Assembly: GCF_003260195.1 (NCBI RefSeq)
Contig: NZ_QEIH01000011.1
Span: forward strand, 1-64,000
Source: Lutibacter citreus
GTDB taxonomy: Bacteria > Bacteroidota > Bacteroidia > Flavobacteriales > Flavobacteriaceae
DNA length: 64,000 nt
Direction: 5' to 3'
The number at the start of each line of letters is the position of its first letter. Position 1 is the first letter of the stretch. Shown piece after piece: positions 37,130 to 45,372 of this stretch. A model generated the notes under the pieces. It was not told the origin of the DNA, did no database searches, and worked only from the letters and a program-made list of their open reading frames with translations. The position numbers and the translations under genes were made by a program.

Positions 37130-37927
37130 TTATTTTTCAGCATATCCAATCATAGCAGAATGCGGAAATGAATAACTTTTTCCTTTTTTAAAGGCTTCAC
37201 AATTTTTGATAAAATCAGTTTTAATATTCTTTTGCTTATCTTCAGGAAATAAGTGTAAATTACCCCAATCCCAACATCCATTAATTAATGGGGCTAGTGA
37301 ATCCATATTCCAATTTGTATTCAGTTTTTCTAAATTGAATTTTTTTAAACTGGCATTTGTTATGAGTCCATTATAGGTGTCAAAATCTGTAACTCCAAAT
37401 AGTGGTCCGTGAGGTAGTTCAGATAATTCGTGATGGTTTGCAAAGGCTTGAAAAAACGAACCTAATGAACTTTGTTCTTCATTCACTCCCCAAACTGCAA
37501 AAGCAAATTTTCCATTTGGTTTTAAAATTCTGTTTATTTCCTTAAAAACCTTATTAGGTTCCGCAAAATGATGAACTACGAAATTTGCAATTACAACATC
37601 CATTGAGTTATCTTCTAGTGGAATATTTTCAGCATCGGATTGTTTAAATGTAATGTCTTTATAGACTGAATTGGCTTGGTCTATCATTTTTTGAGAGAAA
37701 TCAATTCCTATTACATTCGCTCCTGTATCACTAATTTTCTTTGTTGAATTTCCAGCACCACAACCAATATCTAATACAGAAAGATTTGAATCAATATTTG
37801 TTTTGCTTATTAATAATGGAAGTGTTTCATTTGTTAATGTAGCCCAAGTTTCATTATAACTTGGTGAGCACCGCGTCCAAGTATCTAATTCATATTCGCG
37901 AATAACTTTGTGATTTGATTGTTCCAT
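37130..37927 (-). CDS. class I SAM-dependent methyltransferase
   Basis: A 265-residue cytoplasmic protein with the SAM-binding glycine motif VLDIGCGAGNSTKKI near residues 49-63, the acidic strand end VIGIDFSQKM, and AENIPLEDNSMDVVIANFVVHHF, as in the Methyltransf_11 family. The substrate cannot be inferred. On the minus strand an attC-like repeat (37962-38096) lies upstream, so the gene may sit in a mobile cassette array. It has its own terminator. Confidence 0.85.
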   Translation of the reverse strand: MEQSNHKVIREYELDTWTRCSPSYNETWATLTNETLPLLISKTNIDSNLSVLDIGCGAGNSTKKISDTGANVIGIDFSQKMIDQANSVYKDITFKQSDAENIPLEDNSMDVVIANFVVHHFAEPNKVFKEINRILKPNGKFAFAVWGVNEEQSSLGSFFQAFANHHELSELPHGPLFGVTDFDTYNGLITNASLKKFNLEKLNTNWNMDSLAPLINGCWDWGNLHLFPEDKQKNIKTDFIKNCEAFKKGKSYSFPHSAMIGYAEK

Positions 37928-37961
37928 AATATTAATTTTATTGGTTAGTTTTAAATTTTTG

Positions 37962-38096
37962 GTAACGTTGTTGTGTATGATTAGCTGCGTGTTTTAAGCA
38001 AGTAATTTAGTAAATAAAACACGAACGGCGAAATTCCGAAGGCATTTCCCAAGTGAGCTAAAACCAGCAATAAAGTTTATACGGCTTAAGTTAGCA
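37962..38096 (-). repeat. attC-like structured repeat, copy 1
   Basis: An approximately 135-nt imperfect palindrome. It starts GTAACGTTGTTGTGTATG and ends GTTAGCA, with an internal GTGTTTTA/TAAAACAC inverted repeat and a GAAAT...ATTTC hairpin. It shares blocks in order with copy 2 at 40344-40475 (AACGTT, TTTAAGCAA, GAACG, GAAAT, TTATAC, GTTAGCAT). The layout resembles an integron recombination site. Assignment to strand - assumes a gene-then-site order and is inference. Confidence 0.5.
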
Positions 38097-38307
38097 TTTT
38101 AATAAAAACACTAAATTAAGACATATAAATAAGAAAGCACAAAAGAGAGGAATAAGGTTATTATATACGCAGAGACTATAGATCTCGTCAATATTGAAAA
38201 TCCCCTCTCTATTCTACATAGATTTAATACTGTTCTATGAGGCTTTAAGACCTCGATTTTAAATCCTTGAAACTCACGTAGATTGTCCTTTTAAAAAATA
38301 TTTACTT
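38097..38307 (+). ncRNA. non-coding leader of the IS110-family remnant, possible bridge-RNA relic
   Basis: About 210 bases without an ORF precede the transposase remnant. A 7-bp stem AGAGAGG (38144-38150)/CCTCTCT (38204-38210) encloses smaller AGAGA/TCTC pairing. IS110-family elements encode a structured guide (bridge/seek) RNA in their non-coding end, so this stretch could be its relic. Neither the element's end nor target/donor guide loops could be defined. Confidence 0.3.
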
Positions 38308-39181
38308 ATGACTAAAGATATAAAATATTTTGGAATAAACATTAATCACTTAGATTTTACAGATTCGGAAGTAAATTACTACCAATTTAAAAACACGGTT
38401 TCTGGTTTTAAAAAGTTTGTAAAACTCCTGAAAATTAATAGTCATTATGTTATGGAAGCAACAGGCTATTATCATTATTAATTGGCCTATTATTTATTAG
38501 AGTCAGGGATTAAAGTTTCAGTAGAAAATCCATTAGCTGTTAAACGCTTTATACAGATTAAATTGTCAAAGATCAAGACAGATAAAAGTGATTCTAAACT
38601 TATCTGTGAATATGCAAAGCAAGTAGAATTAAAGCTTTGGAAAGGGAATTCTAAACATCAAACAGAATGTTTGCAAATGACCAGACTCCTTGCTGTATAT
38701 ACAAAAAAAGCACCATGTTGAAAAACAAATTACATGGCGAAGCTGTTTTAGGAAACCCAAGTAAGGCGGTTGTGAGTTCTTTGAACCGCAGTTTAAAGCA
38801 GGTTCAAAAAGAAATGAACAACCTTGGAGGATAAACTAATGATATTAGTTAAAGAAGTACATAGAGATGTATTAACTCGCTTAAAAAGTATTCCAGGCAT
38901 TGGAGCGAAAACATCCTTAATGTTAGTGGTTTTAACAGATGGATTTGAGCGTTTCACAAGCGGAAGTGAATTGTGCAGTTATGTAGGTTTAACTCCTGTG
39001 ATTAAGGAAAGTGGAAGCAGTGTAAATGGACGCAGTAGGATTAGCAAAATAGGAAATCAAAAGCTTCGAAGTTTATTATTTATGTGCAGTTTGTAATAAG
39101 TTGTTAAAACAAGCTTTTGCAATCGCTAAATCAGGATTAATATACGATGACACCTATAGAAGTACTTTAGTGAAAAATTAA
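38308..39181 (+). pseudogene. IS110-family transposase, decayed
   Basis: The frame from ATG 38308 reads YFGININHLDF, then VMEATGYYHY, stops at TAA 38479, and continues with AVKRFIQIKLSKIKTDKSDSKLICEYA to TGA 38719. A short frameshifted part then rejoins the first frame near 38824 with the conserved C-terminal LKSIPGIGAKTS and SGSELCSYVGLTPVIKESGS, ending KSGLIYDDTYRSTLVKN. The GIDVS motif of the DEDD nuclease is GININ here, so the first catalytic Asp is lost. There are three or more inactivating changes. Terminal repeats were not seen, as is usual for IS110. Confidence 0.85.
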
Positions 39182-39230
39182 TCAATTTTTACTTGTTTTT
39201 TACCACAGTACATTGTTGTGTGTATTTTTT

Positions 39231-40313
39231 TTAACGCATTATAGAATCAATTGCGATTCCTTTTTCTCCAATTAGAGTTTTAATAAGTTTTCCTTTTTTG
39301 TCATAATACTTTATTTTTCCGTCTAACACGTTATTTTTTGCAAAACCAGAGTATTTAAGTTCTCCAGTTTCATAATATACTTTTACTGTTCCATTTTTGA
39401 TATTGTTTTTTACATCAAATTCTTGTGCTAGATTTCCGTTTTTATAATAAAGTTGAGATTTTCCATTCACTTGATTGTTTTCGGATTTTAATATTTTTTC
39501 AATTTCTCCACTTTCATAATAACGATATACTATTCCTGAAGACTTGGAAGAAGTAGTGTCTAATTTTATTATTTCTAGCTTTTCTAAATTACCATTTTTA
39601 TAATAGAACTTACAAGTGTCTCGTCTTATTCCATTCCAGTAATCGCATTTAGATTCTAATTTCCCATTTGCGTAGTAGCGAGTTGATATTCCGTGTACTT
39701 CTCCATTCTTTAAAAAATTAGTTTCTTCTATTTCTCCATTTTTATGGTAATGAATGGTTTTTCCATTTTGTTTGCCACTTATATTAGTAGTTTTACTTTT
39801 TAGCTTTCCATTTCCCCAATAATCTTCTCTAATTCCGTGTAAAGTGTCATTTACATATTCTACGATTTGTTTAATTGTTTCTCCATCTTCGTAGTAGAAC
39901 TCCCATTTACCTTGATACATATTATTTTCAAACAAACCTTCCGATTGTAATAATCCAAGATTTGAATGATAGCCTTTATAATTTCCATTTTCAAAGACTT
40001 TACTAACTATTGAATCAGATTTGAATTTGATAGTTCTGATTAGTTTGCCTTCTTTATTAAAGAATTTTAGAATTCTGTTAGGAAAACTATCAATAACTTT
40101 TAATTCAGCGTATCTTTTTCCATTAGGAAAAAAATAAGTCGAATGAGATTTAGGAAGCTTTATTTCTAATTCAGGATTTATTTTTTGCCATTTTACAGCT
40201 TGCCCATCTTCTTGGTAGAACACATAGTTTTCATTCCTATATTTTTCGTCAGAAACATTATCTTTACAAGAACTAAAGATTACAAATAGTAGTAGTAAAT
40301 ATTTTATTTTCAA
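39231..40313 (-). CDS. YwqK-like MORN-2 repeat lipoprotein
   Basis: A 360-residue lipoprotein (FVIFSSC, Cys near residue 16) made of about ten MORN-2 type repeats with the YYxNGxLE/K pattern (HYHKNGEIEETNFLKNGEVH, YYANGKLESK, YYKNGNLEKLEI). The family is often labelled toxin-antitoxin YwqK antitoxin in databases, but the export signal argues for an envelope role. The gene lies on the minus strand between the two attC-like repeats and so may be a cassette gene; the IS110 relic follows it. Confidence 0.8.
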   Translation of the reverse strand: MKIKYLLLLFVIFSSCKDNVSDEKYRNENYVFYQEDGQAVKWQKINPELEIKLPKSHSTYFFPNGKRYAELKVIDSFPNRILKFFNKEGKLIRTIKFKSDSIVSKVFENGNYKGYHSNLGLLQSEGLFENNMYQGKWEFYYEDGETIKQIVEYVNDTLHGIREDYWGNGKLKSKTTNISGKQNGKTIHYHKNGEIEETNFLKNGEVHGISTRYYANGKLESKCDYWNGIRRDTCKFYYKNGNLEKLEIIKLDTTSSKSSGIVYRYYESGEIEKILKSENNQVNGKSQLYYKNGNLAQEFDVKNNIKNGTVKVYYETGELKYSGFAKNNVLDGKIKYYDKKGKLIKTLIGEKGIAIDSIMR

Positions 40314-40343
40314 TTTAGTAGATTGGTTTGGTTAAATTACACA

Positions 40344-40475
40344 AAACGTTTGTTGTATGGTTCGTTGCATGGTTTAAGCAACTAATCTAATAAGAATAAA
40401 CCGAACGTTAGAGAAATCTGCCGGATTTTCCGAGTACACACAAACCCAAGCAATTAATTATACAACCTGTTAGCA
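40344..40475 (-). repeat. attC-like structured repeat, copy 2
   Basis: An approximately 132-nt imperfect palindrome from AAAACGTTTGTTGTATGG to GTTAGCA. Internal pairs are GTTGC/GCAAC, GGTTTA/TAAACC and GAAATC/GATTTTC. The TTGTTGTAT start pairs with ATACAACCTG near the end. It is in the same orientation as copy 1, 2.2 kb away, and shares its order of blocks. Confidence 0.5.
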
Positions 40476-40676
40476 TTAGTTGACTTAATTTTTGCGATAA
40501 TATTTATCACACTTAAAAATTCCGATTGCGCAAACTTGCTAAAATTCGGTTGGATGTTTTTTGGATTCGGACTTTCATTTATAATTCGGATTTTATCCAG
40601 AAACAAGCTAATTCCGATTCTTCAAAACATTGCTCAATTCCGTACTTTTCACTTTGTTATTTTTTCTAGTTTATAA
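40476..40676 (+). pseudogene. ORF without a start codon after attC-like copy 2
   Basis: The + strand frame is open from the end of the repeat and reads LVDLIFAIIFITLKNSDCAN followed by LLKFGWMFFGFGLSFIIRIL, ending HFVIFSSL at 40676. It is hydrophobic and looks like a small membrane protein, but lacks an ATG in its first half. It begins exactly at the repeat boundary. This may be a degraded cassette gene or chance. Confidence 0.3.
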
Positions 40677-40694
40677 TTTCCTTTTCTCAAAAAT

Positions 40695-41006
40695 TCAGAG
40701 TTTGAGTATTAAATTAATAAGAGCACTAATAATTATCAAAAAAATAGAATAATTACGAGTAGATTCGTTGAATTTATATCTTTTAATATTTTTGAATTTT
40801 TTCTTTCTTAAAAGAATGTATAAACCTATTCCTGTTCCAAACCAAGATAAGGATGGAATAATTAAAAATATTTTAGCCCAAATGGGTAAATTATGTTCAG
40901 GTTCATTTGTTCTGTAAAAAATTATTGAAATCGAAATAATAAATAGAAGTAAAAAAGGTACTATTATTAAAGGAGTAAAATATAAAAAAGTAGTTAATAA
41001 TTTCAT
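40695..41006 (-). CDS. small membrane protein
   Basis: A 103-residue protein with three predicted transmembrane helices (about residues 8-30, 44-65, 85-101) separated by short loops and a basic patch, LLRKKKFKNIKRYKF. No family was recognised. Its ATG overlaps the stop of the truncated Crp-like gene by four bases (ATGA), so translation may be coupled. It lies just upstream of attC-like copy 2 on the minus strand and may be a cassette gene. Confidence 0.5.
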   Translation of the reverse strand: MKLLTTFLYFTPLIIVPFLLLFIISISIIFYRTNEPEHNLPIWAKIFLIIPSLSWFGTGIGLYILLRKKKFKNIKRYKFNESTRNYSIFLIIISALINLILKL

Positions 41007-41521
41007 TCGATTTCCAGTTTTTTAGCGTTTAAATATTCAGAAATTTTAAATAATTGTTTATACCGTTCTGATGCATCTAGAGTGGTGAATGAAATTAATC
41101 TTTTAGAATTATTTACATATGCCTTTTCTAAATAGAGACTATAAAAATCTTTCCATTTGGGAATAATTTTCATAAGATGTCTAAAGTCTTCGTGAGTAAT
41201 GTATAATAATTCACTATTTTCAATGACTTGAATAGCTTCTTGGGCAGGTTGATTTGTTATAAAACTAACAAGCTCGGTGGCAAATTGATTTTCAAATGCA
41301 ATATAACGTGTAACGTCTTTCCCTTCCTCATCTATATAGAACAGTCTTAAACAACCTTTTTTTACAAAATAACTAACCTGACTATTTTTTCCATTTGAAA
41401 GTAAAATTTCATTTTTACTTTTTTTTATTGTTTTAAAATAAGATAACACGATTTTTAAATCGTCATCTTCAATATTAATATTCTTTTTAATGAAATTAGT
41501 AAGTTCAATATAATTTAACAT
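41003..41521 (-). CDS. Crp/Fnr-type regulator lacking the DNA-binding domain
   Basis: A 172-residue protein with a cyclic-nucleotide-binding-like domain (about residues 18-130) and the dimerisation helix ending DASERYKQLFKISEYL. Typical flavobacterial Crp-like regulators continue at this point with RVPxKYIASYLGITPETLSR, the helix-turn-helix. Here the protein ends KKLEIE about 20 residues early, so the DNA-binding part is missing. It may be a truncation product or a sensor with another role. It abuts ribB exactly. Confidence 0.75.
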   Translation of the reverse strand: MLNYIELTNFIKKNINIEDDDLKIVLSYFKTIKKSKNEILLSNGKNSQVSYFVKKGCLRLFYIDEEGKDVTRYIAFENQFATELVSFITNQPAQEAIQVIENSELLYITHEDFRHLMKIIPKWKDFYSLYLEKAYVNNSKRLISFTTLDASERYKQLFKISEYLNAKKLEIE

Positions 41522-42184
41522 TTATTTATAGTCTCTTACAAATTTACGATAATGAATAATATCCTGTATTGAAAGAACGATCAAATTATGCTCATTTGCA
41601 AATTGCGTAATAGTGTCAGTTTTTGCCATTGTACCGTCATCATTCATTAATTCACACAATACTGCTTCGGGTTTTAAGCCAGCTAATTTCATTAAATCTA
41701 TGCTACCTTCAGTGTGGCCTTTTCTTTCTAGAACACCATTATTATTTGCTCTTAAAGGAAAGATATGACCAGGTTTTGCTAAATCATAGCTTGTGGCGTT
41801 ATCACTACACGCAACTTGGATAGTTTTCAATCTGTCTTTAGCAGAAACCCCTGTTGTCACTCCTTTTTTTGCCTCTATAGAAATCGTAAAAGGTGTTTGG
41901 AAACTACTTGTGTTTTCTTTTACCATATAGGGTAATTTAAGAAAGTCAGCTTTTTCATTTGTTAAACAAAGACAAACAATACCACTACATTTTCGAATCA
42001 TAAGTGCCATATTATTAATCGTTATATTATGAGCAGAGAATATTAAATCACCTTCATTTTCTCTGTCTTTATCATCTGTTAGAATAATTCCATTTCCATT
42101 TTGAAGGTGTTCTAATGCTTTTTCTAACCGTTCTTGACTGTCATTACCAAACATTTTTAATGTATCTAATTCTGTAAGTTCCAT
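41522..42184 (-). CDS. ribB: 3,4-dihydroxy-2-butanone 4-phosphate synthase
   Basis: A 220-residue enzyme of riboflavin synthesis that converts ribulose 5-phosphate to the four-carbon precursor. The signatures are [15 protein letters not shown] near residues 37-51, GHIFPLRA, and the [17 protein letters not shown] motif. It lacks the GTP cyclohydrolase II domain that many flavobacterial ribBA fusions have. No FMN riboswitch was found in the 200 bases upstream. It precedes the truncated Crp gene with no spacing. Confidence 0.92.
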   Translation of the reverse strand: MELTELDTLKMFGNDSQERLEKALEHLQNGNGIILTDDKDRENEGDLIFSAHNITINNMALMIRKCSGIVCLCLTNEKADFLKLPYMVKENTSSFQTPFTISIEAKKGVTTGVSAKDRLKTIQVACSDNATSYDLAKPGHIFPLRANNNGVLERKGHTEGSIDLMKLAGLKPEAVLCELMNDDGTMAKTDTITQFANEHNLIVLSIQDIIHYRKFVRDYK

Positions 42185-42309
42185 TTTAAATTATTATTTG
42201 AAGTGCAAAACTAATGTTGTCTCAAGTCAGATTATTTGATGTAGGTCAATAAATTTATTTTTTTTAAAACCCCATACATCTTTATTCTTTGGTTTAAGTT
42301 GTCTTATTT

Positions 42310-42330
42310 TTAGTTAATCTATTTCAGGAA
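42310..42330 (+). repeat. imperfect direct repeat, copy A
   Basis: TTAGTTAATCTATTTCAGGAA. Copy B at 43580-43600 differs at two or three positions, and both follow a GGTTTAA block. The two copies flank the DUF1961 gene. Confidence 0.4.
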
Positions 42331-42386
42331 AGTACAGAGTTGGATAAGAAACTGGTGTGAGAGTATAGGAGGAAAGTATTAAATAT

Positions 42387-43250
42387 TTATTCCAAACTCC
42401 AAATTTTAAAGTTCTTATACCTTGCACTTCTGGTGTACATATGTCTTAAACCGATTCTTCCAGATTTGCATGGAGGGAATTTTGAAACATTCCATTTACA
42501 AACTAATTTCTCATCAGTATTCATTTTATTTTGAATGTGCATTTCAATTGTATTGTTAAATTTGAGGACTTCAACATGATATGTCACATTTGTTTTAAAA
42601 AGGCCTGTTTTTAAATGATCTCCCGGAACAAAGGTTCCTTCAAACCCTTTAAGACTTGGGTTATACCTACGTAAACGAATATAATCATTCCCTTTTGAAT
42701 ATTTGTTTGCATCAAAAGCCGCATAGCTTATGTGATATGTGTTCATATTCTTAATATATGTACTCATATGTGGTACTTTTCTTTTATTATTCCAAAGTGA
42801 TATATCCGTTGGAAATGATGAATCGCCTTTTCCTGTAGCAAGAAAGTAAAGAATATTAACACAACGTGAAGTAGTATCAGTTCGAGTATAATCATATTCT
42901 ATAGCTATGTTTCCTTTGAAGCTTTTTTTAGTCCATAGCACCATGTGACATGTGTCATTGCCATGCTCTGCTCCAGCAATTAACTCCATTCCTTCATCTG
43001 AATTTTTAACTTTAGATTTTTCCCCGTCAAGCATCCATTTTTGTTTCCAATTACTTGTACCTTTGTCTTTAAATAACAGCTCCTTTTTTAACCATTTAAC
43101 CTTTGGTTTTTCCTTATTAGAACAACTGGAAAAACTAAAGGAGACAAAAACGATGAATAACAAAAAATAAATTTTGTTAGCATATTTATAGTTTTTAAAA
43201 TATTGATATTGTTTTAGTGGATTAATTTTAATACTTATCATTTTTTTCAC
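42387..43250 (-). CDS. DUF1961-family lipoprotein (YesU-like)
   Basis: A 287-residue protein with a long N-terminal region before a lipobox FSFSSC at about residue 43. The conserved DUF1961 segments are IEYDYTRTDTTSRCVNILYF, FPTDISLWNNKRKVPHMSTY, ISYAAFDANKYS and SGRIGLRHMYTRSARYKNF. The family has a concanavalin-like beta-sandwich and is met in plant-polysaccharide (pectin/rhamnogalacturonan) loci. With the GH28 gene 5 kb away this hints at acidic-glycan use, as inference. It is flanked by imperfect direct repeats. Confidence 0.83.
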   Translation of the reverse strand: MKKMISIKINPLKQYQYFKNYKYANKIYFLLFIVFVSFSFSSCSNKEKPKVKWLKKELLFKDKGTSNWKQKWMLDGEKSKVKNSDEGMELIAGAEHGNDTCHMVLWTKKSFKGNIAIEYDYTRTDTTSRCVNILYFLATGKGDSSFPTDISLWNNKRKVPHMSTYIKNMNTYHISYAAFDANKYSKGNDYIRLRRYNPSLKGFEGTFVPGDHLKTGLFKTNVTYHVEVLKFNNTIEMHIQNKMNTDEKLVCKWNVSKFPPCKSGRIGLRHMYTRSARYKNFKIWSLE

Positions 43251-43652
43251 TATTTTTCATTCTACTTTATCATTTAATTCAAGTGCATTATATAGAAATA
43301 GGTTAACCGTTTTTTGTTAAACTTAAATCGTTCAACTTATTTTATAGCTATTTAGAAGGTAAAAAACTACTTGAACTTAGGTCTGTTCTTAAATTTTAAG
43401 TTTGAGTAAATTTACTTTATTTTTTCGATACGATTTATATTTCTCAGAAGCAATATTTGTCCTTTAATAATTTGGAAAATGACTAAAAATTGTGGTTCTA
43501 GAGTTACTTTTTGATAGTTTTTTTTCGCCAGTGTTCATTTTGTGTTTTCAAAAGTGACTATAATTATTGGTTTAATTTTTAGTTAACCTATTTCAGAAAT
43601 TTACACTTTTAAATGAAACCCAACCATTTTTGTTTATAGTTTTGAACTGCGT
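43251..43652. other. gene-free intergenic stretch
   Basis: About 400 AT-rich bases with no credible ORF. The only structure seen is direct repeat copy B (43580-43600) and an inverted partial copy near 43299-43315 (AATAGGTTAACCG). No terminator or promoter is clear. Confidence 0.6.
43580..43600 (+). repeat. imperfect direct repeat, copy B
   Basis: TTAGTTAACCTATTTCAGAAA, preceded by GGTTTAATTT. It matches copy A (42310-42330) in the same orientation, with the DUF1961 gene between them. Confidence 0.4.
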
Positions 43653-44555
43653 TTATTTCATTTTTGATATAAATATATTTTGAAGTATATCTAATTCTTT
43701 TTTGTATTTCAAATCTGTTCTTGAAGCAAAATATAAAGTGTTTTCCGTCTTTATTTTTCCTTCCCAAACTAAAATTATTTCATTTTTTAAAATTTCATTT
43801 TGGCATAGGAAATCAGGTACTAATGCAAGTCCATTTTCATTTGACAAACATCTAATAATTGAAGTGATATTAGGTAAAATATAATTCGGTTTGAAAGCAG
43901 GTTTCTTATTAAAATTTTCGAACCAAAAACGTCTAAAATGTTCCATCTCATTGGATGAGCTATACCAAATATTTTGAAGTAGTTCATCTTCTAACTCATT
44001 TAAATTATTAGATTTAATGTGTTTTTGTATTTGAGTAGTGTCTGTTTTATTTCCAGCTATTAAAATGATTCTTTCTTTTGAAAACGGAACATATTCAACC
44101 AATGATTTTTTTTCATTCTGTTTTTTTGGTGTTATCACTAAATCTAAAATACCATTGTTAAGGTCTTTTATTAAATCAGTATGTGCTCCAAATCGCGCCA
44201 CTAAGTCAAAGTCTAATTTTGGAATTTCAGGCTCAATAATGAATTGAAACATTTCAGAACACATTCCAATATTTAGACATGGTTTTTTTTCTTGCGTTGT
44301 TTTTTTAAAATGCTGTTCTGCTATTTCAAGTTTGTTTAATGATTCAATAATATATTCATATAAAAATTTCCCATCTTCTGTTGGGATCATTTTTCTTGAA
44401 GTTCGTTCAAATAATTTTTTACCAACATAGGCTTCCAAAGCGTTCAAGTGCACACTTACACCTGGTTGTGAAGCATATAAAGCAATAGATGCTTTTGTTA
44501 ATGTACCATTCTCATATATTTCTTTAAATGTTCTATACCATTCTAAATTCACCAT
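43653..44555 (-). CDS. LysR-family transcriptional regulator
   Basis: A 300-residue regulator with an N-terminal winged helix (residues about 5-65; LTKASIALYASQPGVSVHLN) and a periplasmic-binding-like effector domain (about 90-295). It is divergent from the flavodoxin-fold oxidoreductase gene, with a -7 element for each direction in the 93-base gap, so it most likely regulates that gene. The inducer is unknown; a quinone or electrophile is plausible by analogy. Confidence 0.9.
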   Translation of the reverse strand: MVNLEWYRTFKEIYENGTLTKASIALYASQPGVSVHLNALEAYVGKKLFERTSRKMIPTEDGKFLYEYIIESLNKLEIAEQHFKKTTQEKKPCLNIGMCSEMFQFIIEPEIPKLDFDLVARFGAHTDLIKDLNNGILDLVITPKKQNEKKSLVEYVPFSKERIILIAGNKTDTTQIQKHIKSNNLNELEDELLQNIWYSSSNEMEHFRRFWFENFNKKPAFKPNYILPNITSIIRCLSNENGLALVPDFLCQNEILKNEIILVWEGKIKTENTLYFASRTDLKYKKELDILQNIFISKMK

Positions 44556-44574
44556 AACTATAAAAATAATAATA

Positions 44575-44582
44575 CAAAGGTA
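44575..44582 (-). promoter_or_regulatory. putative -7 element for the lysR gene
   Basis: CAAAGGTA on the + strand reads TACCTTTG on the minus strand, matching TAnnTTTG, 20 bases from the LysR start. Confidence 0.45.
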
Positions 44583-44618
44583 TGATTTATATTATTTTTA
44601 TAATAGAAATAAGCAGCC

Positions 44619-44626
44619 TAGTTTTG
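44619..44626 (+). promoter_or_regulatory. putative -7 element for the oxidoreductase gene
   Basis: TAGTTTTG matches TAnnTTTG and ends 22 bases before the ATG at 44649. A dyad in the shared region would be the LysR site but is not clear. Confidence 0.45.
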
Positions 44627-44648
44627 CCGGATAATTAAATACAGACAA

Positions 44649-45239
44649 ATGAAAAATATTTTTATAATAAACGGGAGTCATCCATTTGCACATTCTGGTG
44701 GTAGATTTAATGAAACACTTTTTAATAGTACGATTTCATATTTTGAGTCTTCAGAAGGATTTGAAGTTAAATCTACTCAAGTAGGTGACAATTATAATAC
44801 AAAGAAAGAGGTTGAAAAATTTAAATGGGCAGATTTAGTGATTTATCACACACCAATTTGGTGGTTTCAAATTCCATTTGGTTTTAAAAAATACATAGAT
44901 GAAGTATTTACAGAAGGTCATCAAAACGGAATTTACAAAAGTGATGGAAGAAGTAGAAAAAATCCAGATATTAACTATGGAACAGGAGGGTTAATGCACG
45001 GAAAAAAATATATACTTACCACAAGTTGGAATGCGCCTAAAACAGCATTTACTTTAGAAAATGAATTTTTTGAACAAAAAAATGTTGATGAAGGTGTAAT
45101 GTTTGGATTTCACAAGATGAATGCTTTTACAGGAATGGAGTTATTGGCAACTCATCATTTTCACGATATGGAGAAAAATGCAGATGTTCCATTAGAATTG
45201 AAGAATTACAGCTCTTTACTAAATGATTTAATGAAATAA
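44649..45239 (+). CDS. mdaB: NAD(P)H-dependent quinone reductase, MdaB-like
   Basis: A 196-residue flavodoxin-fold oxidoreductase. The FMN/FAD-binding start IINGSHPFAHSGGRFNETL, the active-site block DLVIYHTPIWWFQIPFGFKK and FTLENEFFEQ agree with the MdaB/YwrO group of quinone reductases. It probably detoxifies quinones by two-electron reduction in the cytoplasm. It is divergent from a LysR gene, its likely regulator. Confidence 0.8.
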   Translation: MKNIFIINGSHPFAHSGGRFNETLFNSTISYFESSEGFEVKSTQVGDNYNTKKEVEKFKWADLVIYHTPIWWFQIPFGFKKYIDEVFTEGHQNGIYKSDGRSRKNPDINYGTGGLMHGKKYILTTSWNAPKTAFTLENEFFEQKNVDEGVMFGFHKMNAFTGMELLATHHFHDMEKNADVPLELKNYSSLLNDLMK

Positions 45240-45372
45240 TTAGTGGTTTTTTAGATTCATTAAAAATAATGCAGACAACGAGATTTTATATGATTTGTAC
45301 GACTGAAAGATGGAATGTTTTCTATTATAGTACTTACTAGGTATGTTTTATATATCGCGTTATATAAAGTTT

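Noticed and set aside
42185..42386. FMN riboswitch upstream of ribB
   Set aside because: None of the conserved RFN blocks (such as AGGGGCGGGGTGAAATTC) are present.
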